The notes under the pieces were generated by a model. It was given only the letters and a program-made list of their open reading frames with translations. It did not search any database and was not told where the DNA came from. The translations under genes were made by a program, and so were the position numbers. Of a stretch of 64,000 nt of DNA, positions 61,414 to 64,000 are shown piece by piece. The DNA comes from Myxococcales bacterium 68-20 (GTDB taxonomy: Bacteria; Myxococcota_A; Polyangia; Polyangiales; Polyangiaceae), in contig MKVQ01000021.1 of assembly GCA_001899635.1 (NCBI GenBank), positions 1 through 64,000 on the forward strand, written 5' to 3'. Numbering within the stretch: the first letter of the stretch is position 1; every line of letters begins with the position of its first letter.

Positions 61414-62652
61414 CTATGCGCGCACGCGGAAGCGTACGAGCAGCAGGAGCGCCGTCGCCATGAACGCGCTCGCGGAGACGAGGAGCGAGGTGTGGACCGT
61501 GGCGATGCTTCCCACGAGCCCGACGGTCACGCCGCTGAACGTGCGGAGGCCGGCCGACGACATGTTGAAGAGACCGAGCACACGCCCGCGGATCGCGGAG
61601 GGCGCGTTCATCTGCACCAGCGTCTGCGTCATGCTGCTGAACGCGAGCTCGAAGAATCCAGCGCAGAAGAGGACCGCGAGGGCCACCGGATACGACCGCG
61701 TGAGAGCGAAGCCCGCCAGGCCCCCCGCCCAGAGGATCGCGAAGACGATCGCCGCCGACATCTTCGGCTTGCCAAAGCTGCGCCCCGTCTCGAGCAAGAT
61801 GCCGGCGATGAGAGCACCCGCTGCGTCCGCGCCGAGCAACATCGTGTAGGCGGCGCCCGGATCGCCATGGCCGAGGTCGGATGCGAAGCCCGGCATCTGC
61901 GCCTGGTAGCTGTTGCCGACGAAGAACGACGCGGCTCCGGCGAGGACGATCATCGCGATCAGCACGGGGACCCCGCGCACGTCGCGAACGGTATCGACGA
62001 TGTCCGCGATCCCGCGGACCGCGCGTTTGGGACCTTCGCCGGCCCCGCGATACGCGCGGCCGTAGGGAGCGCCGATCAGCCAGATGATGAGCGGGAGATA
62101 GATGGCGGCGTTGAGGAAGATGCCGCGCGTCGGTCCGAGCGTGCGCATCAGGGCGCTCCCCACGCCCGGGCCGACGAGGACGCCGAGGTAGCGAGCCGTC
62201 GCGTTCAGGCGCACGGCGCTCGGAAGCGCCGCGGGCCCGACGATGTCGTAGAGCAACATCTGGCTCGACGTCATCCAGAGCACGCCCGCGCACCCGTGGA
62301 GCACGAGGAGCACCATCGCATGCCACATCTCGAGCGTGTCGGTGACGAAGAACCAGCCCCACCCGAGCGAGACCACCATGAACAACGCCGCGCCGGACTG
62401 GATGAGTCGTCGCGAGTCGAACCGGTCGTTGAGCGCTCCGGCCGCGACGGAGAAGAGCAGGTACGGCAGCCAGTGCGCGACGACCGCGAAGCCCCCCAGC
62501 GCCGGCGACTGGAACTTCTGGAAGATCACCCAGTAGCTGATCACGTGCTCGATGTTGTCGGCCATCATCGTCAGCATGAACGTGCCGACGAAGATGCCGA
62601 ACCCGGGGACCCTCAGGGCATCGAACGCGCGCGGAGCAGGCGCTGTCGTCAT
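61414..62652 (-). CDS. MFS transporter
   Basis: 412 residues, the size of a 12-helix major facilitator protein. First helices (GFGIFVGTFMLTMMAD) and the loop NDRFDSRRLIQSG (the MFS loop 2-3 motif, here divergent) are visible, as are paired halves. It resembles the enterobactin/drug exporter-like group (DHA3). Substrate unknown. The start codon ATG at 62652 lies in the left arm of a perfect 9-6-9 inverted repeat. On the same strand there is no regulator nearby. Confidence 0.92.
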   Translation of the reverse strand: MTTAPAPRAFDALRVPGFGIFVGTFMLTMMADNIEHVISYWVIFQKFQSPALGGFAVVAHWLPYLLFSVAAGALNDRFDSRRLIQSGAALFMVVSLGWGWFFVTDTLEMWHAMVLLVLHGCAGVLWMTSSQMLLYDIVGPAALPSAVRLNATARYLGVLVGPGVGSALMRTLGPTRGIFLNAAIYLPLIIWLIGAPYGRAYRGAGEGPKRAVRGIADIVDTVRDVRGVPVLIAMIVLAGAASFFVGNSYQAQMPGFASDLGHGDPGAAYTMLLGADAAGALIAGILLETGRSFGKPKMSAAIVFAILWAGGLAGFALTRSYPVALAVLFCAGFFELAFSSMTQTLVQMNAPSAIRGRVLGLFNMSSAGLRTFSGVTVGLVGSIATVHTSLLVSASAFMATALLLLVRFRVRA

Positions 62653-62668
62653 CGAAGAAGATGACGAC
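62645..62668. promoter_or_regulatory. perfect palindrome over the MFS start codon
   Basis: GTCGTCATC-gaagaa-GATGACGAC: two perfect 9-base arms, with the start codon of the leftward MFS gene in the left arm. It may be an operator of a TetR-like repressor, or an mRNA hairpin that hides the start. The size and position mirror the palindrome over the tetR start at 817-840. Confidence 0.5.
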
Positions 62669-63159
62669 TACCACGAGGAGCTGCGGGGCGCTCCAACCGA
62701 CTCCACGAAGCCCAGCCGCAGGCAGCGCGAGTAAGACCGCGTGCACCGCGCCAACCACACGTGAGCGCTTCGAGCACGTGACGCTCCCACGCCACGCACT
62801 TCCCGGGGCGGTGATGGCAGTGAGGATCGTGTGCTCGTTCATCGCGAGCATCCGAGTCAGGTAGTCACCGGGCTTCGCGAGGATCGCCGCGCTCACCGAG
62901 ACATCGCTCGCATCGATCCGCGCTCCGATGCCCTCCGGCACGGAAGGCGGATAGCGCGGGGACCATGCGTTGGTCGTTGGCCACGAGCGCTCTACCAAGG
63001 TGCTCCCGAAGCGCGACCGTGCGGCTCACGAGCGAAGCCATTCTGTGGGCGGGCTGGCGTGAGCCCCAAATTCATCGGCGGCGGGGCGCTTCGCCGTCTA
63101 TCGTCCGGTCGAGTAGCATCGTGCGTCGAGGTCTCGGATCGCCGTTGAGGCTCATCGGC
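62653..63159. other. intergenic region between MFS gene and exported-protein gene
   Basis: A 507-base spacer. A leftward open frame (62998 to 62653) continues in frame into a shadow of the MFS gene; its section with GARIDASDVSVSAAILAKPG has G/C-rich third positions and might be a gene remnant, but it has no supporting start or homologue known to me. No other gene is seen. Confidence 0.35.
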
Positions 63160-64000
63160 ATGCGCGCTCGTGCGTGGGCGTTGGCGAGCGCGGCCGGGAT
63201 CGCGGTCGCTTCGTGGCCTGCGCCGGCGAACGGCGCGCCCTTCGAGCTCGCCTGGTCGGCTCCGGCCGGCTGTCCGTCGCGCGAAGAGATCGTCGACGCG
63301 ACGCTGGCGCGTCTCGGGGAGTCCCACTCCGAAGCCGCGCCGGAGCTCTTCGTGCAGGGGACGGTTCGAACGGTGAGCGGAGGCTTCGTGGTCACGCTCG
63401 CGCTGAAGGATGCGTCGGGGCAAGCCCTCGGCGAGCGCGATGTCCGCGTCGAGCAGAAGAGCTGTGACACCGTCTCGGCCCCAGCGTCGCTGGTGCTCGC
63501 GATGATGATCGCGGTCGCCCTCCCCCGTGTCGAAGAGCGCGACGACACGGGTCGCGCACCCTCGCCGCGAAGAGCCCGCTGCTTCGCAGGAGCCGCCGGC
63601 AATGCCTCCCGCGTCCGTCGGCGCGCGGGAGCATCCGCCAGCATCTCCCGCACCGCCCGCATCCTCTCCTGCGGCGGCCCCGCCTCCGGCCCGCCTCTTG
63701 GTCGGTGCCGCGGGCGTGGCTTCGCTGGGCATCCTTCCAACCGCCGGTGCCGGTGCTGCGCTCCGTGCGATGTACGCGCCGAGATCGACGGTGCTCGTCG
63801 GGCTCGAGGCGAGCTTCGAGGCGGGCGGTTCCGTCCGTATCGGGGCCATCGGGGTCGGAGACATAGGGTTTCAACTCTTCAGTGCCGGCGCGCGCGTGGG
63901 GCTGCCGGTACTGCACAGCGATCGCTTCGAGCTCATCCCGACGCTCGGCGCGCGCGGCGGTCTGCTCCACACCTCACCGACCGGCTTCCCCGTCGTCAAG
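63160..64000 (+). pseudogene. exported hypothetical protein, frame broken, partial at window edge
   Basis: The ATG at 63160 begins a signal-peptide-like stretch (RARAWALASAAGIAVASWPAPANG) and a domain with GCPSREEIVDATLARLGE and a Cys pair, ending near LVLAMMIAVALP. After a run of five C (63522-63526) the coding frame shifts by one: the next frame gives a Pro/Ala linker (EEPAASQEPPAMPPASVGAR) and a Gly-rich region (LLVGAAGVASLGILPTAGAG, LFSAGARVGLPVLHSDRF) that looks like an outer-membrane barrel and runs off the window. Removing one C joins both parts in a sensible protein. It may be a real frameshift, a phase-variable tract or a sequencing error. Family resembles large myxobacterial periplasmic/barrel hypotheticals. 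Confidence 0.6.

Noticed and set aside
62653-62998. Leftward gene in the spacer after the MFS gene
   Set aside because: Part of it has coding-like third positions, but it runs in frame into a shadow of the MFS gene and has no recognised homologue or start signal.
1-64000. tRNA, rRNA, CRISPR, insertion sequences, prophage
   Set aside because: No cloverleaf with conserved arms, no regularly spaced repeats with unique spacers, no transposase, integrase or terminal inverted repeats were recognised.

Overview
The window is high-GC DNA with GC-rich third codon positions and no tRNA, rRNA, CRISPR array or transposase that I could recognise. The content points to a myxobacterium (phylum Myxococcota, probably class Polyangia): many lipoproteins with Ala/Ser/Gly lipoboxes, a secreted protein ending in a MYXO-CTERM-like tail, large kinase/ATPase/TPR signalling proteins, thrombospondin-type-3/OmpA proteins, Cys-rich and Asp/Gly/Ala-rich lipoproteins, and a bacterial acyl-CoA-binding protein. 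This assignment rests on gene content, not on a phylogenetic marker search.

Layout. 0.2-4.7 kb (minus strand): TetR regulator, aldehyde dehydrogenase and a lipase with an 11-unit repeat tail; three imperfect tandem duplications lie next to or over the 3' ends of these genes. 4.9-10.4 kb: two beta-propeller lipoproteins in tandem. 10.6-13.1 kb: acyl-CoA-binding protein, Xaa-Pro dipeptidase, a small orphan protein and MsrB. 13.2-17.4 kb (minus): four genes, each overlapping the next by 4 bases (ATGA, TTGA, TTGA), encoding an exported protein, a GH18-like lipoprotein with an altered catalytic motif, a glutathionylspermidine-synthase-like ATP-grasp protein and a second lipoprotein. This is the best candidate for an undescribed system. 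17.7-20.8 kb: an amino-acid ABC transporter with binding protein and permease fused, its ATPase, and a 1-Cys peroxiredoxin. 21.0-29.1 kb: two giant signalling ATPases (one with a Ser/Thr kinase) facing each other across a single-pass membrane protein. 30.0-31.9 kb: two tandem paralogous small proteins translationally coupled to a diguanylate cyclase.

31.9-42.5 kb: murein endopeptidase MepA, a phospholipase-D-family enzyme, the two subunits of a 3-oxoacid CoA-transferase, an erythromycin-esterase-family protein, a von Willebrand A lipoprotein, a small Cys-rich lipoprotein and an S46 dipeptidyl-peptidase. 42.7-47.8 kb: a Wzc-type tyrosine autokinase convergent with an O-antigen-ligase-like polymerase that carries a long TPR tail. 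47.9-52.2 kb: TPR/beta-barrel protein, CBM9-like lipoprotein and PQQ-type sugar dehydrogenase lipoprotein. 52.3-53.9 kb: Ffh of the signal recognition particle. 54.3-58.7 kb: a large Gly/Cys-rich surface protein with a MYXO-CTERM-like end, coupled to an OmpA/TSP3 protein; the pair resembles the architecture of the TraA/TraB outer-membrane-exchange pair. 58.9-62.7 kb: di-haem cytochrome c peroxidase lipoprotein, a tiny membrane protein, a zinc-ribbon/TonB-C-like protein and an MFS exporter. 63.2 kb to the end: a partial exported-protein gene whose reading frame breaks near a run of five C.

Most genes concern the cell envelope (lipoproteins, surface proteins, polysaccharide, murein) or signal transduction. 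Two perfect 9-6-9 palindromes that straddle start codons (tetR and the MFS gene), plus a palindrome between the divergent lipase and propeller genes, are the clearest regulatory candidates.
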